Assembly (NCBI GenBank): GCA_016871855.1
Contig: VHBQ01000021.1
Location: forward strand, 1 to 43,784
Direction: 5' to 3'
Length of the DNA stretch: 43,784 nt
From: Gemmatimonadota bacterium
GTDB lineage: Bacteria; Gemmatimonadota; Gemmatimonadetes; Gemmatimonadales; Gemmatimonadaceae
This document shows, piece by piece, positions 32,373-41,900 of this stretch (positions are counted from its first letter, which is position 1; the number at the start of each line of letters is the position of its first letter). Made by a program: the position numbers and the translations under genes. A model generated the notes under the pieces. That model was not told where the DNA came from, did not search any database, and saw only the letters and a list, made by a program, of their open reading frames with translations.

Positions 32373-34013
32373 CTACTCCGACGTGGCAGCGAGCTCGAGC
32401 AGGTCGAACAGCTCGTTGAGCATCGCGGGGTCGGGGGCGCCGGTCGACTGGCGGATCTGGTCGCGCAGCTCGATGGCGCGGTCGAGCGCGTCGCGGCCGC
32501 GGTAGACGAGATCCTCGATGGGGACCACGACGTCGCTCGGCAGGTCCGCCGGCTCAACCAACGGCTGCTCCTCGAGCGCGCCGAGGCCGGCGAGGCCCTT
32601 CGCGAGCAGCGCGTTGAGCGCTTCGCCCGACGGCGCGCGGCCGCCGCCGGTGGAGACCAGTGACGGCTCGCCCTCAGGCGCGAGCGCTGCGATGTCCACG
32701 AGCGCGGAGGGAGGAGTCGCGCGCGGAGGCGCCGCGCGCGGAGGCGCTGCGGGCGGAGGCGCTGCAGGCGGAGGCGCTGCAGGCGGAGGCGCCGCGGGCG
32801 GAGCGATCGGGGCGACCGGCGGCGCGGCCACCACCGGCGTCATGGCGGGGCGTGACTCGATCTCGCGCACGATATCCGCCGTGGACTTGCCGTGGGGTGC
32901 CGCGAGCAGGGCACTCGCATGGTCGAGCGCCTCCAGCGCGGCGCCCGCCAAGAGGGCCGCCTGGGCGCGCTGGCTTTCGAAGAACGCGGCGAGGCTCTCC
33001 TCGCTGAAGCTCACCGCCAGCCGGGACAGCGCGCGTGCCGCGCCGCCAAGTTCGCGGGCGAGACGCTCACGGCTCGCCGCATCCACGGCGGCGCGGGCGT
33101 CGGCGACCAGCCGACGCAGGTGTTCCGCGTGGCTCACCACTTCGAGACGGAACCGCTGTGAGGCGGTCGTGGGTGGCGACGGTGCGGCGCTCACGAGGCC
33201 CGGCTTGCCGTCGTCGGGAAACAGGGAGCCGATGGGGACGATGTCATCGCCGGCGGCGGCCGTGCCGCCCAGAGCGGCCGACGCCTCCGCGAAGGCGACG
33301 AGCGCCGCGCTCGCTGTGCCGGGGCGCTCACCACGACCCAGCGCCGCCCCCGCCTCGGCGAGCAGATCGGCCGCCGTGCCGAACAGTGCGCGCAGGATGG
33401 GCGTGGCGGCGCCGCCCAACTCGAACGCCTTGGCGCCTTGGTCGAGCGCGTCGACGACTTCGGGCAGTGGCGGCAGATCCTTGAGTGCCGCGACGCCTCG
33501 AAGGGCTCGGACGCGCTGCAGTGTACCGGCGAATTCCGCCGGAGCCACCGGTTGCGCGACGAAGGTGGACAGCGCGCTGGCGATCTGCGCGATCTCCGGC
33601 GCGAGGAAGGCGGGGATGCTCGCGCTGGCGCTCGGGGCCTGCGCCGCCGGCGCGAATGCCGCTAGCTCGAGGGTGCGCGCGGAGGCCCGCCGCGTCTCGG
33701 CCTCGCCCCACGTGCGCACCCCGCGGATCAGGAGCTTGAGATCGTCGATCGCCGCGACGAACGCGCCCCGCACCCCAGGATCCCACGCCAGCGTCCCAGC
33801 GGCGAGGGCGTGCGACGCACGCTCGAGTGCGCCAGCGACATCGGCGATGCCCCCGATCTTCGCCATCACCGCGCTGCCGCGCAGTGCGCGGGCGTGCCGG
33901 ATGAACCCGTGCAGGTCGGGCACGCCCCCCTGCGCCTTGGCGAGGAGTCCGTCAATGGACTCGACGCACTCGGACGCTTCGAGCGTGAAGAAGTCGAGGA
34001 GGCCGCTGCTCAT
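32373..34013 (-). CDS. Hpt-like domain protein with Pro/Ala-rich linker
   Basis: A 546-residue protein. The N-terminal roughly 110 residues look like a histidine phosphotransfer domain (LLDFFTLEASECVESIDGLL, then FIRHARALRGSAVMAKIGGI), but the phospho-accepting His of the H-x-L-K-G-S motif is Arg here. A second helical region follows near 130-360. A low-complexity APPPA-type linker (about 410-450) is encoded by 15-base repeats near 32715-32800. The conserved C-terminal segment is VVVPIEDLVYRGRDALDRAI. A signalling scaffold is inferred. It heads the set with the flippase-like gene and ispE; repeat element copy 2 lies upstream. Confidence 0.6.
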   Translation of the reverse strand: MSSGLLDFFTLEASECVESIDGLLAKAQGGVPDLHGFIRHARALRGSAVMAKIGGIADVAGALERASHALAAGTLAWDPGVRGAFVAAIDDLKLLIRGVRTWGEAETRRASARTLELAAFAPAAQAPSASASIPAFLAPEIAQIASALSTFVAQPVAPAEFAGTLQRVRALRGVAALKDLPPLPEVVDALDQGAKAFELGGAATPILRALFGTAADLLAEAGAALGRGERPGTASAALVAFAEASAALGGTAAAGDDIVPIGSLFPDDGKPGLVSAAPSPPTTASQRFRLEVVSHAEHLRRLVADARAAVDAASRERLARELGGAARALSRLAVSFSEESLAAFFESQRAQAALLAGAALEALDHASALLAAPHGKSTADIVREIESRPAMTPVVAAPPVAPIAPPAAPPPAAPPPAAPPPAAPPRAAPPRATPPSALVDIAALAPEGEPSLVSTGGGRAPSGEALNALLAKGLAGLGALEEQPLVEPADLPSDVVVPIEDLVYRGRDALDRAIELRDQIRQSTGAPDPAMLNELFDLLELAATSE

Positions 34014-34102
34014 CGCGTTAGCAAGCTACGGGAGAGGGAAACGGGTGGCAATGCGGGCATACTGATAGACGGGCGTGCGAGGGCTGGTGTAACGGAGAAT
34101 TG

Positions 34103-34233
34103 GGACTTGGACCGAGGATTGCGATGGCGGATCGCGATTGAGGAATCCGATGGGCGATGGCGAAGCGGCGCAATCGCGATCCAGCTCCTTGATCGAGATC
34201 CGCGATCGCAATCCTCGGTCCAAATCCTCAATC
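34103..34233. repeat. Intergenic inverted-repeat element, copy 2
   Basis: The left arm (34103-34124) and right arm (34206-34233) carry the same sequences as copy 1 at 5012-5159, including GGACTTGGACCGAGGATTGC and its complement. The interior differs but shares GATCGCGAT and CAATCGC words. The right arm overlaps pdxJ and supplies its last codon and TGA stop. The orientation relative to the flanking minus-strand genes is the same as in copy 1. Confidence 0.8.
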
Positions 34234-34971
34234 CCCCCTCGCCAAGTCCATCGCGCCTCGCATCTCCCTCACCGCGCTGTCCAGCCCCACGAACACCGCG
34301 CGGCTGACGATGTGATGCCCGATGTTCAGCTCCTCGATCTCAGCGATGGCGGCCACCGGACCCACGTTGCGCACGGTCAGGCCGTGGCCGGCGTGCACGG
34401 CCAGAGCGGCGGCACGGCCGCGGCGGGCCCCCTCGGCTAGCGCGGCGAGCGTGGCGGGACCGCCGGGCGCGTGCGCATACCGCCCGGTGTGCAGTTCGAT
34501 GGCCACCGCGCCCGCCGACGCCGACGCGTCGATCATCCGGGGATCGGCGTCGATGAACAGCGAGGTTCGGATCCCGGCGGCGGCCAGCCGGGCGAGCCCA
34601 TCGCGCAGGCGCGCCGGCTCCCGTGTGACGTCGAGGCCGCCCTCAGTCGTCACTTCTAGGCGGCGTTCGGGCACCAGGGTGACTTGGTGCGGACGCAGTC
34701 GTTCGGCGATGGCCAGCATCTCATCGGTGAGGGCCATCTCGAGGTTGAAGGGCGCGCGGGTCGCCCGCATCAGCGCGTCGAGGTCGGCGTCCTGGATGTG
34801 GCGGCGATCCTCGCGCAGGTGCGCGGTGATACCGTCGGCGCCGGCGGCGGCACAGACGGCGGCGGCGGCGGCCGGGTCGGGCTCGTCCGCCTGACGCGCC
34901 TGCCGCAGCGTCGCTACGTGGTCGATGTTGATGTACAGGCGGAGATGCGTTGGGCCGCCGGTTGCTGCCAT
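34228..34971 (-). CDS. pdxJ: Pyridoxine 5'-phosphate synthase
   Basis: A 247-residue TIM-barrel enzyme joining deoxyxylulose 5-phosphate and amino-acetone phosphate in vitamin B6 synthesis. Motifs include LYINIDHVATLRQAR, GADGITAHLREDRRHIQD, FNLEMALTDEML, VTLVPERRLEVTTEGGLDV and IELHTGRYA. The ATG at 34971 is favoured because GGAG lies six bases ahead; the ATG at 34983 would add four residues. The 3' end runs into repeat element copy 2, which provides the stop. A small lipoprotein gene diverges from it. Confidence 0.95.
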   Translation of the reverse strand: MAATGGPTHLRLYINIDHVATLRQARQADEPDPAAAAAVCAAAGADGITAHLREDRRHIQDADLDALMRATRAPFNLEMALTDEMLAIAERLRPHQVTLVPERRLEVTTEGGLDVTREPARLRDGLARLAAAGIRTSLFIDADPRMIDASASAGAVAIELHTGRYAHAPGGPATLAALAEGARRGRAAALAVHAGHGLTVRNVGPVAAIAEIEELNIGHHIVSRAVFVGLDSAVREMRGAMDLARGD

Positions 34972-34990
34972 AGTCCACTCCATCCGTGAT

Positions 34991-35006
34991 CGCGGAGTTC
35001 TCCGCG
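34991..35006. promoter_or_regulatory. Palindrome between divergent pdxJ and lipoprotein gene
   Basis: CGCGGAGTTCTCCGCG has 7-bp arms around TT. It lies between the two divergent starts (34971 and 35017), where a repressor site could act on both. No promoter boxes are clear, so this is a candidate only. Confidence 0.3.
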
Positions 35007-35016
35007 GGAGCCATCA

Positions 35017-35487
35017 GTGAAGCAAGTCGCCCTGCTGCTGCTGCCCTTCATCACCTCCTGCGCCAGCCTGTCCGGCGGGGGGGACGGTGCCGGTGCCGAA
35101 TCCCCGAGCGCGGCCATCCAGCAGTTCCTGACTGCCGCGCGCCGCAAGGACCTGCCCGCCATGGCGAACGTGTGGGGGACCGAGAAGGGCCCGGCGAGCA
35201 AGGCGCTTGGCCGGCAGGAGCTTGAGCGACGCGAGTTGATAATGATCCAGTGCCTCGCGCATGAACAAGCCACCCTTGGCGCTTCGACGCCCGGCGAGGC
35301 TGGGCGACTGCGCATCCCGGTGGAGCTGACGCTCGTCACGCTCAAGGCGCGGCCGGCGTTCACCGTGGTGAAGGGGCCGGGCGGGCGGTGGTTCGTCCAG
35401 GATCTCGAGATTGCGGTGCTGCGTGATGGCGGGTTCTGCGGGGCGACGGCGGGGCCGCCGGGCGCCGCGGGGGGCGCCGCGCGGTAG
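35017..35487 (+). CDS. Small lipoprotein of unknown function
   Basis: A 156-residue protein starting at GTG 35017. The signal MKQVALLLLPFITSCASL has a lipobox Cys at 15. The mature part contains SAAIQQFLTAARRKDLPAMA, a helix often seen in NTF2-like or DUF4878-type lipoproteins, then strands (RIPVELTLVTLKARPAFTVV, GRWFVQDLEIAVL). It ends in a Gly/Ala/Pro-rich tail. Function unknown. It converges on the methylmalonyl-CoA epimerase gene. Confidence 0.6.
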   Translation: MKQVALLLLPFITSCASLSGGGDGAGAESPSAAIQQFLTAARRKDLPAMANVWGTEKGPASKALGRQELERRELIMIQCLAHEQATLGASTPGEAGRLRIPVELTLVTLKARPAFTVVKGPGGRWFVQDLEIAVLRDGGFCGATAGPPGAAGGAAR

Positions 35488-35523
35488 CGGCGCGCAGCAA
35501 CGGCGCGCCACGGCGCGGTCGAT

Positions 35524-35560
35524 GGGGCGGCGAGGTCCGGATTCCGGGGCTTGCCGCCCC
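35524..35560. terminator. Hairpin between converging genes
   Basis: An 8-bp stem GGGGCGGC/GCCGCCCC encloses a smaller CCGGA..TCCGG pairing. It lies between the lipoprotein stop (35487) and the epimerase stop (35563) and could serve both directions. A T-run is lacking. Confidence 0.4.
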
Positions 35561-35562
35561 GA

Positions 35563-35994
35563 TTAGTATTCGCACAGTTCGATGAGGACGCCGCCCGTCG
35601 ACTTCGGGTGCAGGAAGGCGATGCGCTTTCCCTCGGCGCCGAGGCGCGGTACCTCGTCGATGAGCGTGACCCCGGCGGCCTTCGCCTTGGCGAGGGTGCC
35701 GTCGAGGTCATCGACGTAGAAGCAGATGTGGTGAATGCCCGGGCCGCGCTTTTCCACGAACTTCGCGATTGGCGAATCGGCGGCGGCCGGCTCGAGCAGC
35801 TCCACGAGCGAGTCACCGGCGGCGAGGCCGGCGATCCGGGAGCCGTCGGCATCGTCCAGCGGCACCTCGGGGAGGCCAAGCACGTCGCGGTAGAGCGGCA
35901 GGACGTCGGGGAGGGCGCGTACGGCCACACCGAGGTGGGCGATGCGGGTGCCTCGACGGACGGGAGAGTTCACGGTGCGGTGCTCCATCGGCAA
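35563..35994 (-). CDS. mce: Methylmalonyl-CoA epimerase
   Basis: A 143-residue VOC-superfamily protein interconverting the R and S forms of methylmalonyl-CoA in propionate metabolism. Metal-binding positions are visible: His in RIAHLGVAV, His in GPGIHHICFYVDD and Glu in GVLIELCEY. The substrate-binding PIAKFVEKRGPGIHH segment is typical. The start at 35994 gives a short N-terminal extension (MPMEHRTVNSPVRRG) ahead of the domain; starts at 35988 or later are possible. It diverges from trxA across 65 bases. Confidence 0.9.
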   Translation of the reverse strand: MPMEHRTVNSPVRRGTRIAHLGVAVRALPDVLPLYRDVLGLPEVPLDDADGSRIAGLAAGDSLVELLEPAAADSPIAKFVEKRGPGIHHICFYVDDLDGTLAKAKAAGVTLIDEVPRLGAEGKRIAFLHPKSTGGVLIELCEY

Positions 35995-36059
35995 AGTGGG
36001 CGCCTAACATTATCAAGCGCGGCGCGTGCGTGGCACCGTCGCGGCGGAGGCGAGGGAAC

Positions 36060-36389
36060 ATGGCGGGGAACTTGGTGGCGGTCACGGACGCCGATTTCGA
36101 GCAGGAGATCGAGAAGCATGCGGGCGTGTCGGTGGTGGACTTCTGGGCGACGTGGTGCGGCCCCTGCCGTATGATCGCGCCGATTCTCGAGCAGCTGTCC
36201 GTGGAGTTCGCCGGCAAGGTGAAGGTGGCCAAGCTCGACGTGGACACGAACCAGAAGACGTCGATGCGCTTCAACGTACGCTCGATCCCGACGCTCCTGT
36301 TCTTCAAGGACGGCAAGGTGGTGGATCAGGTGATCGGTGCGGTCCCGAAGTCCGCGCTCGAAGCCAAGTTCAAGCAGCACTCGGCCTGA
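36060..36389 (+). CDS. trxA: Thioredoxin
   Basis: A 109-residue thioredoxin, a cytoplasmic disulfide reductase. The active site is FWATWCGPCRMIAPILEQ (C33, C36). The buried charge and cis-Pro regions are present: VVDFWA, KLDVDTNQ and VRSIPTLLFFKDGKVV. The ATG at 36060 gives the standard length. It stands alone, with a hairpin terminator 43 bases downstream. Confidence 0.97.
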   Translation: MAGNLVAVTDADFEQEIEKHAGVSVVDFWATWCGPCRMIAPILEQLSVEFAGKVKVAKLDVDTNQKTSMRFNVRSIPTLLFFKDGKVVDQVIGAVPKSALEAKFKQHSA

Positions 36390-36431
36390 CCGCCACATTG
36401 CGGCCGCGCGCTCCGCGACCGCACAATTGAA

Positions 36432-36469
36432 CCCGGGCGGCGCCGCACACCGTCCGGGCTTCGTTTTCC
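36432..36469 (+). terminator. Rho-independent terminator behind trxA
   Basis: A 9-bp stem (CCCGGGCGG paired with CCGTCCGGG, one G-T pair) with a 9-base loop is followed by CTTCGTTTTCC. It lies between the trxA stop and the ATG of the next gene at 36479. Confidence 0.65.
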
Positions 36470-36478
36470 CTCGCTCCC

Positions 36479-37462
36479 ATGCCAGTCGCCGCCGAACAAC
36501 TGCGGTATCCCAAGATCCGGGCGCTGCTGCCGCGCACGCGGCTCGCGTACGTGCATCTGCAGAACCTGCTCACCGACGCCAAGCGCGATCGCGCGGCGCG
36601 GGTGTTCGGCTATGTCGCGATCTGGCTGCCGGAGCAGCTCCTCGTGCTGTACATGGAGGAGGGCGACCTCGTGAACGCGACGGCGACGGTAGACGGGCGC
36701 GTGTGGCGCGCGCTGCCGATCGGCGAGGCGGTGGCGCTGGTCCCCAACGCGGCGGAGTACGGCGAGATCTGCTTCCACGAAGCCGAGGACGAGCAGCTGG
36801 CGGCAATGCATGCCACCCAGGTCCTGCCCGACTTGGGATGGCCGGCGGAACTCGCACTCACCAGCGCGCCGGCGCTGCTGGGGCACCTGATGGCGACACT
36901 GTTCGATGGGCTGTTGGAAGTGGTCGTGGACGGCGACGTCAACTACCTCGTCTTCCAGTTCGGCGTGCCGCTGCGCGGCTACTACGCCAATGATGTCTTC
37001 GTGAATGACGAGCAGGCGCGCGCGCGCGCGCTGATTGGACGCGCGGTAGAGGGCGGCGGCACGGTGCGCCGGTGGGACGTGCCGCCCGCGCTTCCCAATC
37101 AGGCGGCGCCAGCGCTCATCACGGCCTATCGCGAGCTGATGACGACGCTCGTGCGGCGGTTGCAGGAGCACGGCGCGGGAAGCGCCACGGCTGTGGCCGA
37201 ACACGCGCGGCACCATCTGGCCGCCAAGCACCCGGTGCTTGAGAAGTTCTCGCTGACCATCCCCAACCAGCGCGACCCGGTGGTCGAGACGCCGGCCCTG
37301 TCGGAGGCGATGGCGGCCTGGTTGCGCGAGACGCTGATGCATCTGCATCTGCCCGACGGCGTGACCGGCGAGCAGCTGCTCGTCGAGGTCGCGCGTCCGC
37401 GCCGGCACCTGTTCCAGGCGGCCGGCCTGTTCGAGGCGCTGCATTGGAACCTGCGGTGGTAG
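36479..37462 (+). CDS. Conserved unknown protein, DUF4388-like N-terminus
   Basis: A 327-residue soluble protein. The segment FGYVAIWLPEQLLVLYMEEG, then DLVNATATVDGRVWRALPIGEA, loosely resembles the DUF4388/PATAN sensor pattern, in which a strand reports gene product or effector input. The middle includes DGDVNYLVFQFGVPLRGYY. No catalytic motif, signal peptide or membrane helix is visible. The 3' end overlaps the rsmI start by a few bases, so the two are likely coupled. Function unknown. Confidence 0.6.
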   Translation: MPVAAEQLRYPKIRALLPRTRLAYVHLQNLLTDAKRDRAARVFGYVAIWLPEQLLVLYMEEGDLVNATATVDGRVWRALPIGEAVALVPNAAEYGEICFHEAEDEQLAAMHATQVLPDLGWPAELALTSAPALLGHLMATLFDGLLEVVVDGDVNYLVFQFGVPLRGYYANDVFVNDEQARARALIGRAVEGGGTVRRWDVPPALPNQAAPALITAYRELMTTLVRRLQEHGAGSATAVAEHARHHLAAKHPVLEKFSLTIPNQRDPVVETPALSEAMAAWLRETLMHLHLPDGVTGEQLLVEVARPRRHLFQAAGLFEALHWNLRW

Positions 37463-38283
37463 GCGCGAACGGCGCCCTCTTCATTGTCAGCACGCCCATC
37501 GGGAACCTCGGGGACCTGAGCGCGCGCGCGCAGGAGACGCTGCGCGCCGTGGACGCGATTCTCGCCGAGGACACGCGACACACCCGCGCCCTGCTGACGC
37601 ACTTCGACATTCACACGCCGCTCGAGTCGTATCACGAGCACAACGAGGCGTCGGCCACGCCGTCGCTCGTCTCGCGCCTCCAGTTGGGGGCGCGGCTGGC
37701 CCTGGTGAGCGACGCGGGAACGCCGCTGCTCAGCGATCCGGGCGCTCGTCTAGTGCATGCAGTCGTCGCGGCGGGGATCGCCGTGGTGCCAATTCCTGGC
37801 CCCTCGGCGCTGCTGGCCGCGCTCGTCGGCGCGGCGCTTCCCGCCGATCGGTTCACCTTCTTCGGGTTTGTGCCCCGCAAGGGGCCGGAGCGGCGCGCGG
37901 CGCTGGCCGACATCGCCGCGCTGCGCCACACCGCGGTGCTCTACGAGGCGCCCAACCGCGTGGGCGAGACGCTGGCTGATCTCGCCGCGGCGGGCGCGGG
38001 CGAGCGCGCCGCGGTCGTTGCGCGCGAACTCACCAAGCAGTTCGAGGAGTTCCGGCGCGGCACCGTACACGAGCTGGCCGCGGCCTTTGCCGAAACACCG
38101 CCTCGGGGCGAGGTCGTGATCGTTCTGCAGGGGGGCGATGCCCCGCCGCTCGACGAGGAGGCCCTGCGGACGAGGGCGTCCGCCCTTCGGAGCGAGGGAC
38201 TGAGCGCCCGGGACGTGGTGCGCGTTCTCATGGAGGAAGAGGGAGCGCCCCGCAACTTGGCGTATCGCCTCGCCCACGACTGA
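37456..38283 (+). CDS. rsmI: 16S rRNA (cytidine-1402-2'-O)-methyltransferase
   Basis: A 275-residue RsmI that methylates the ribose of C1402 in the 16S rRNA decoding centre using SAM. Motifs are FIVSTPIGNLGDLSARAQETL, AILAEDTRHTRALL, LVSDAGTPLLSDPG, PIPGPSALLAAL and LYEAPNRVGETL. The GTG at 37456 starts close to the family domain and overlaps the previous gene by seven bases. A TTG at 37444 would add four residues. The DUF4159 gene follows after two bases. Confidence 0.94.
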   Translation: MVGANGALFIVSTPIGNLGDLSARAQETLRAVDAILAEDTRHTRALLTHFDIHTPLESYHEHNEASATPSLVSRLQLGARLALVSDAGTPLLSDPGARLVHAVVAAGIAVVPIPGPSALLAALVGAALPADRFTFFGFVPRKGPERRAALADIAALRHTAVLYEAPNRVGETLADLAAAGAGERAAVVARELTKQFEEFRRGTVHELAAAFAETPPRGEVVIVLQGGDAPPLDEEALRTRASALRSEGLSARDVVRVLMEEEGAPRNLAYRLAHD

Positions 38284-38285
38284 CC

Positions 38286-38975
38286 ATGCGCCTCCCATTC
38301 CTTCTGCTCGCGCTGCCCCTCGTGGCCGGCGCGGTCCGGCCGCTCGCCGCGCCGGCTGCGCCTGCCGCGCGTTTGGCCGTCGCCCGCCTGCAATACGATG
38401 GCGGCGGTGACTGGTACGCGAACCCGTCGAGTCTGCCCAACCTCATCGCCGCGATCCGCCAGCGGACCACGCTCGACGTCGAGCCGCGCGAGGTGCGCGT
38501 GACGCTGATGGACGAGCGGCTGTGGGAGTATCCGTTCCTGCACCTCACGGGACACGGCACCATCCGACTGACCGACGCGGAAGTGGCGCGCCTGCGCGAG
38601 TACTTGCTGCGCGGCGGATTCCTGCACGCCGATGACAACTACGGTCTCGACGAGTCGTTCCGCCGGGAGATACGTCGCGTCTTCCCTGACCGCGACCTCG
38701 TGGATGTGCCGCTGCGGCATCCGGTCTATCACATCGTGTACGACCTGCCACAGGGGCTGCCGAAGATCCACGAGCACGACGGCAAACCGGCGCGCGGTCT
38801 GGGGATTTTCATCGGCGACCGGCTCGCGGTGTACTACAGCCACGAGAGCGACCTTGGCAACGGATGGGAGGACGTGGGAACGTACCGGGAAGATCCGCAG
38901 GAGTTGCACGAGCAGGCGCTGCGCATGGGCGTGAATCTCTTCGCCTACGCCGTGACGAGCCGGCCGGGCGCATGA
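38286..38975 (+). CDS. DUF4159 domain protein, exported
   Basis: A 229-residue protein with a signal peptide (MRLPFLLLALPLVAGAVRPLA). The mature part matches DUF4159: RLQYDGGGDWYANPSSLPNL, LWEYPFLHLTGHGTIRLTDAEVARLREYLLRGGFLHADDNYG and IGDRLAVYYSHESDLGNGWED. These proteins adopt a GATase-like fold and usually sit near MoxR ATPase/BatA/DUF58 gene sets. The function is unknown. It overlaps the DUF4175 gene by ATGA. Confidence 0.85.
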   Translation: MRLPFLLLALPLVAGAVRPLAAPAAPAARLAVARLQYDGGGDWYANPSSLPNLIAAIRQRTTLDVEPREVRVTLMDERLWEYPFLHLTGHGTIRLTDAEVARLREYLLRGGFLHADDNYGLDESFRREIRRVFPDRDLVDVPLRHPVYHIVYDLPQGLPKIHEHDGKPARGLGIFIGDRLAVYYSHESDLGNGWEDVGTYREDPQELHEQALRMGVNLFAYAVTSRPGA

Positions 38976-41900
38976 CGACCGCTCAGCGCCTGCTCGACGA
39001 GCACGCGCGGGTGTCGCGTTGGCGCCGCGCGTCGGTGGCGCTGCGCGCCGCCGCCGCGGTGCTCGCCGCGCTGACGCTCGGGGCGCTGATGCTCGGCGAC
39101 GCGCGCTGGTTGGTGCTGCCGCGCGCGCTGCCACTGGCCTGGTGGTTGCTCGCCGCGGCGGCCGGGTGGGGCGTGTGGGTGTGGCATCGTCGCCGACGCC
39201 TCACGCGGCCGGCGCCCGGCGATGTGGCCGCGGCCATCGAAGCCGAGCGCGGCCTGCGCGATGGCGCGGCCCGCACACTGCTGGAAGTCGCGCCGCTGGG
39301 TGGCCCATTCGTCGCGCGCGCCGATGCGCTGCTCGGCGCCCGCCTTGGCGCCGCGCCGCTCGCGCCGCGCTTGCGTCGCGCAACGGGGCGACGACTCGCC
39401 GGCGCGGCCGGCCTCGTGGCGATCTTTGCTGCCGGCGCCGCGCTCTCCGGCGGTTCGCACGGCGACGGCTGGCGCGCGCTGCTGCATCCCGCGGACGCGT
39501 GGGCGGGAACGCTGCTGCCCTCGATCACCTTCGACGATCCGCCGGCCGGCCTGCTGCGCGGTGACACCGCACTGCTGCGCGTGCGGGCGTTGGGACGCGC
39601 GACCATCACCGTGCGCCAACGCGCGACCGGCGGTGCGTGGCGGGACTCGACGCTCGCCGTGCGTGAGGGCGCGGCCCGCTGGCGCGTCGGTCCGCTCGAT
39701 GCGGATCTGGTCCTCGTCGCGACGGACGGTCGCGCGACGAGCGACACGTTACACCTGCGATTGGCCGAGCGCTCGTTCGTGGGCGACGTCACGATCGCGG
39801 CGCGCTTTCCCGCGTATCTGGGACGCCAAGACGAGACGCTCCCAAGCGATGGCGCGGTGCGCGTGCCGCAGGGGACGATGCTGACCGTGACCGGCCGCGC
39901 CTCCGAGGAGCTTGCCGCGGTCTCGCTGGGGAGCGATGCCCAGCGCGTGGCGATGGCGGTGAGCGGCCGTGGATTCAATGGGCGCTTCACGCCCCACGCG
40001 AGCGCGACGCTGAGTTGGCGCGCCGCGGGGCGCGCTGGCCCGATCGCCGACGTCCCCGCGCCGCTGCTGCTGGACGTGGTGCCCGATTCCGCGCCGCAGG
40101 TGGACTTCCTCAGTCCCGGCGCGGACTCGACGATTTCGCCGACGGGAACGGTGCGCGTGGCCGTGGCCGCGCTCGACGATCGGGTGCTGCGGGACGTGTC
40201 GCTCTCGGTATGGGCGCGGCGCGCGGACGGGCGCGTGACAGAACCGCAGGGGCGGCGCCTCTTCGATGGCGGCGCGCCGTCGTACCTCGGCGCCGTGGGC
40301 GTGGATCTCGCCGCGCTGGCGCTGACTCCTGGTGATGAGGTGCACGTGCAGGCCAGCGCGCGCGACGACGCGCCGTGGGGGCAGGTGGGGCGGAGCCGAG
40401 AGCTGCTGCTGCGCGTTCCGGCGGTCGAGGACCAGCGGCGCGAGGCGCGCGCGGCGGCCGACTCGCTGGTGAGCCGCGCGCTCGCCGCGGCGCGCGCGCA
40501 GCAACGGCTGGAACAGCGCACCGCCGACGCGGCGCGCTCGCGCACCCAGAGCGAGAAAGGCAAGACAGGCGACGCGATGTCGTTCGACGCCGCCGAGAAG
40601 GCGAAAGCGCTGGCCAAGGAGCAGGGCGAGATGGCCGAGCGCTCGCGCGAGGTGCAGGAGGCGACGCGCGAGCTTGAGGAGCGCCTGCGCGCCGCCGGCG
40701 GGCTCGATAGCTCCCTGCAGGCGCAGTTGCGCGAGGCCCAGCGCCTGATGCGCGAAGCGCTCACCCCCGAACTGCTCGCCGCGATGAAGAAGCTCGAGGG
40801 GGCGGCGCAGGAGCTGTCGCAGGACCGCGCGCGGCAGTCCATGGCCGATCTCGCCGAGCAGCAGAAGCGCCTGCGCGAAGCGCTCGAGAAGAGCGCGGAG
40901 ATGCTGAAGCGCGCGGCGATCGAAGGGCAGATGAAGACGCTGCGCGAGGACGCCGCGACCATGGCCAAGCGTCAGCGACAGCTGGCCGATTCGTCGGGCG
41001 GCGATCCATCGCGTGCGCAGTCGATGGCCCAGCAGACCGCGGATCTTGCCAGAGAGATCCAGCAGTTGCAGCAGCGGTTGGAGCGCGAGCGCGCGAACGC
41101 TGGCGCGCGCCAGGCGGGGACGGCGGCGAATCAGGCGCAGGCATCGCGCGAAGCGATGCAGCGCGCGGCCCAGTCGCCATCGCAGTCCGGGCGCGAACAG
41201 GCGGCGCGCGAGGCGGCGCAGGCGATGCAGCAGGCCAGCCAGGCGCTCGAGCAGGCGCGGGAGCGGCAGGTGGCGGCGTGGAAGGACGACGTCACCGGCT
41301 CGCTCGACAAGGCCGTGCAAGAGATGATGCAGATGGCGAGGCAGCAGGAGCAGTTGGCGGAGCAGGTGCAGGGGAACCGGCAGGGGGACCCTTCGGCGGA
41401 CGCGCGGGCGCAGCAGAGCGCGTTGCAGCAGGGAGTGCAGCGCGCGGGCGAGCGGCTGGCCGAGCAGGCGCGCAAGAGCGCGATGGTCTCGCCCGGCGCG
41501 CAGCAGGCGATGCGCGACGCGCAGCAGCGTGTGGATCAGGCGATGCGCGATGCGAACAACGCGCAGCAGGGGCAGGGCAGTCCGTCGCAGCAGGCGTCGT
41601 CGATGCGCGAGGCCGCGCAGGCGCTGCGGCAGGCGGCGAGCGCGCTGGCCCGGGACCGCGAGCGCGTGGACGGCGCACAGTCGGGAAGCGGCGTCCCCGA
41701 GATGATCGCGGAGCTGCAGAAGCTGGCCCAGCAGCAGGGCGAGGTGAACCAGCAGATGGCCAGCCTCTTCCCGACGCCGAATCAGCGGCAGAACGCCGAC
41801 GCCGCGTCGCTCGAACGGGCGCGCGTGCTCGCGCGGCAGCAGCGGGCCGTCGCGCGCGCCCTCGATGACGTGCAGGACCTGGACGCGACCGGACGGACGC

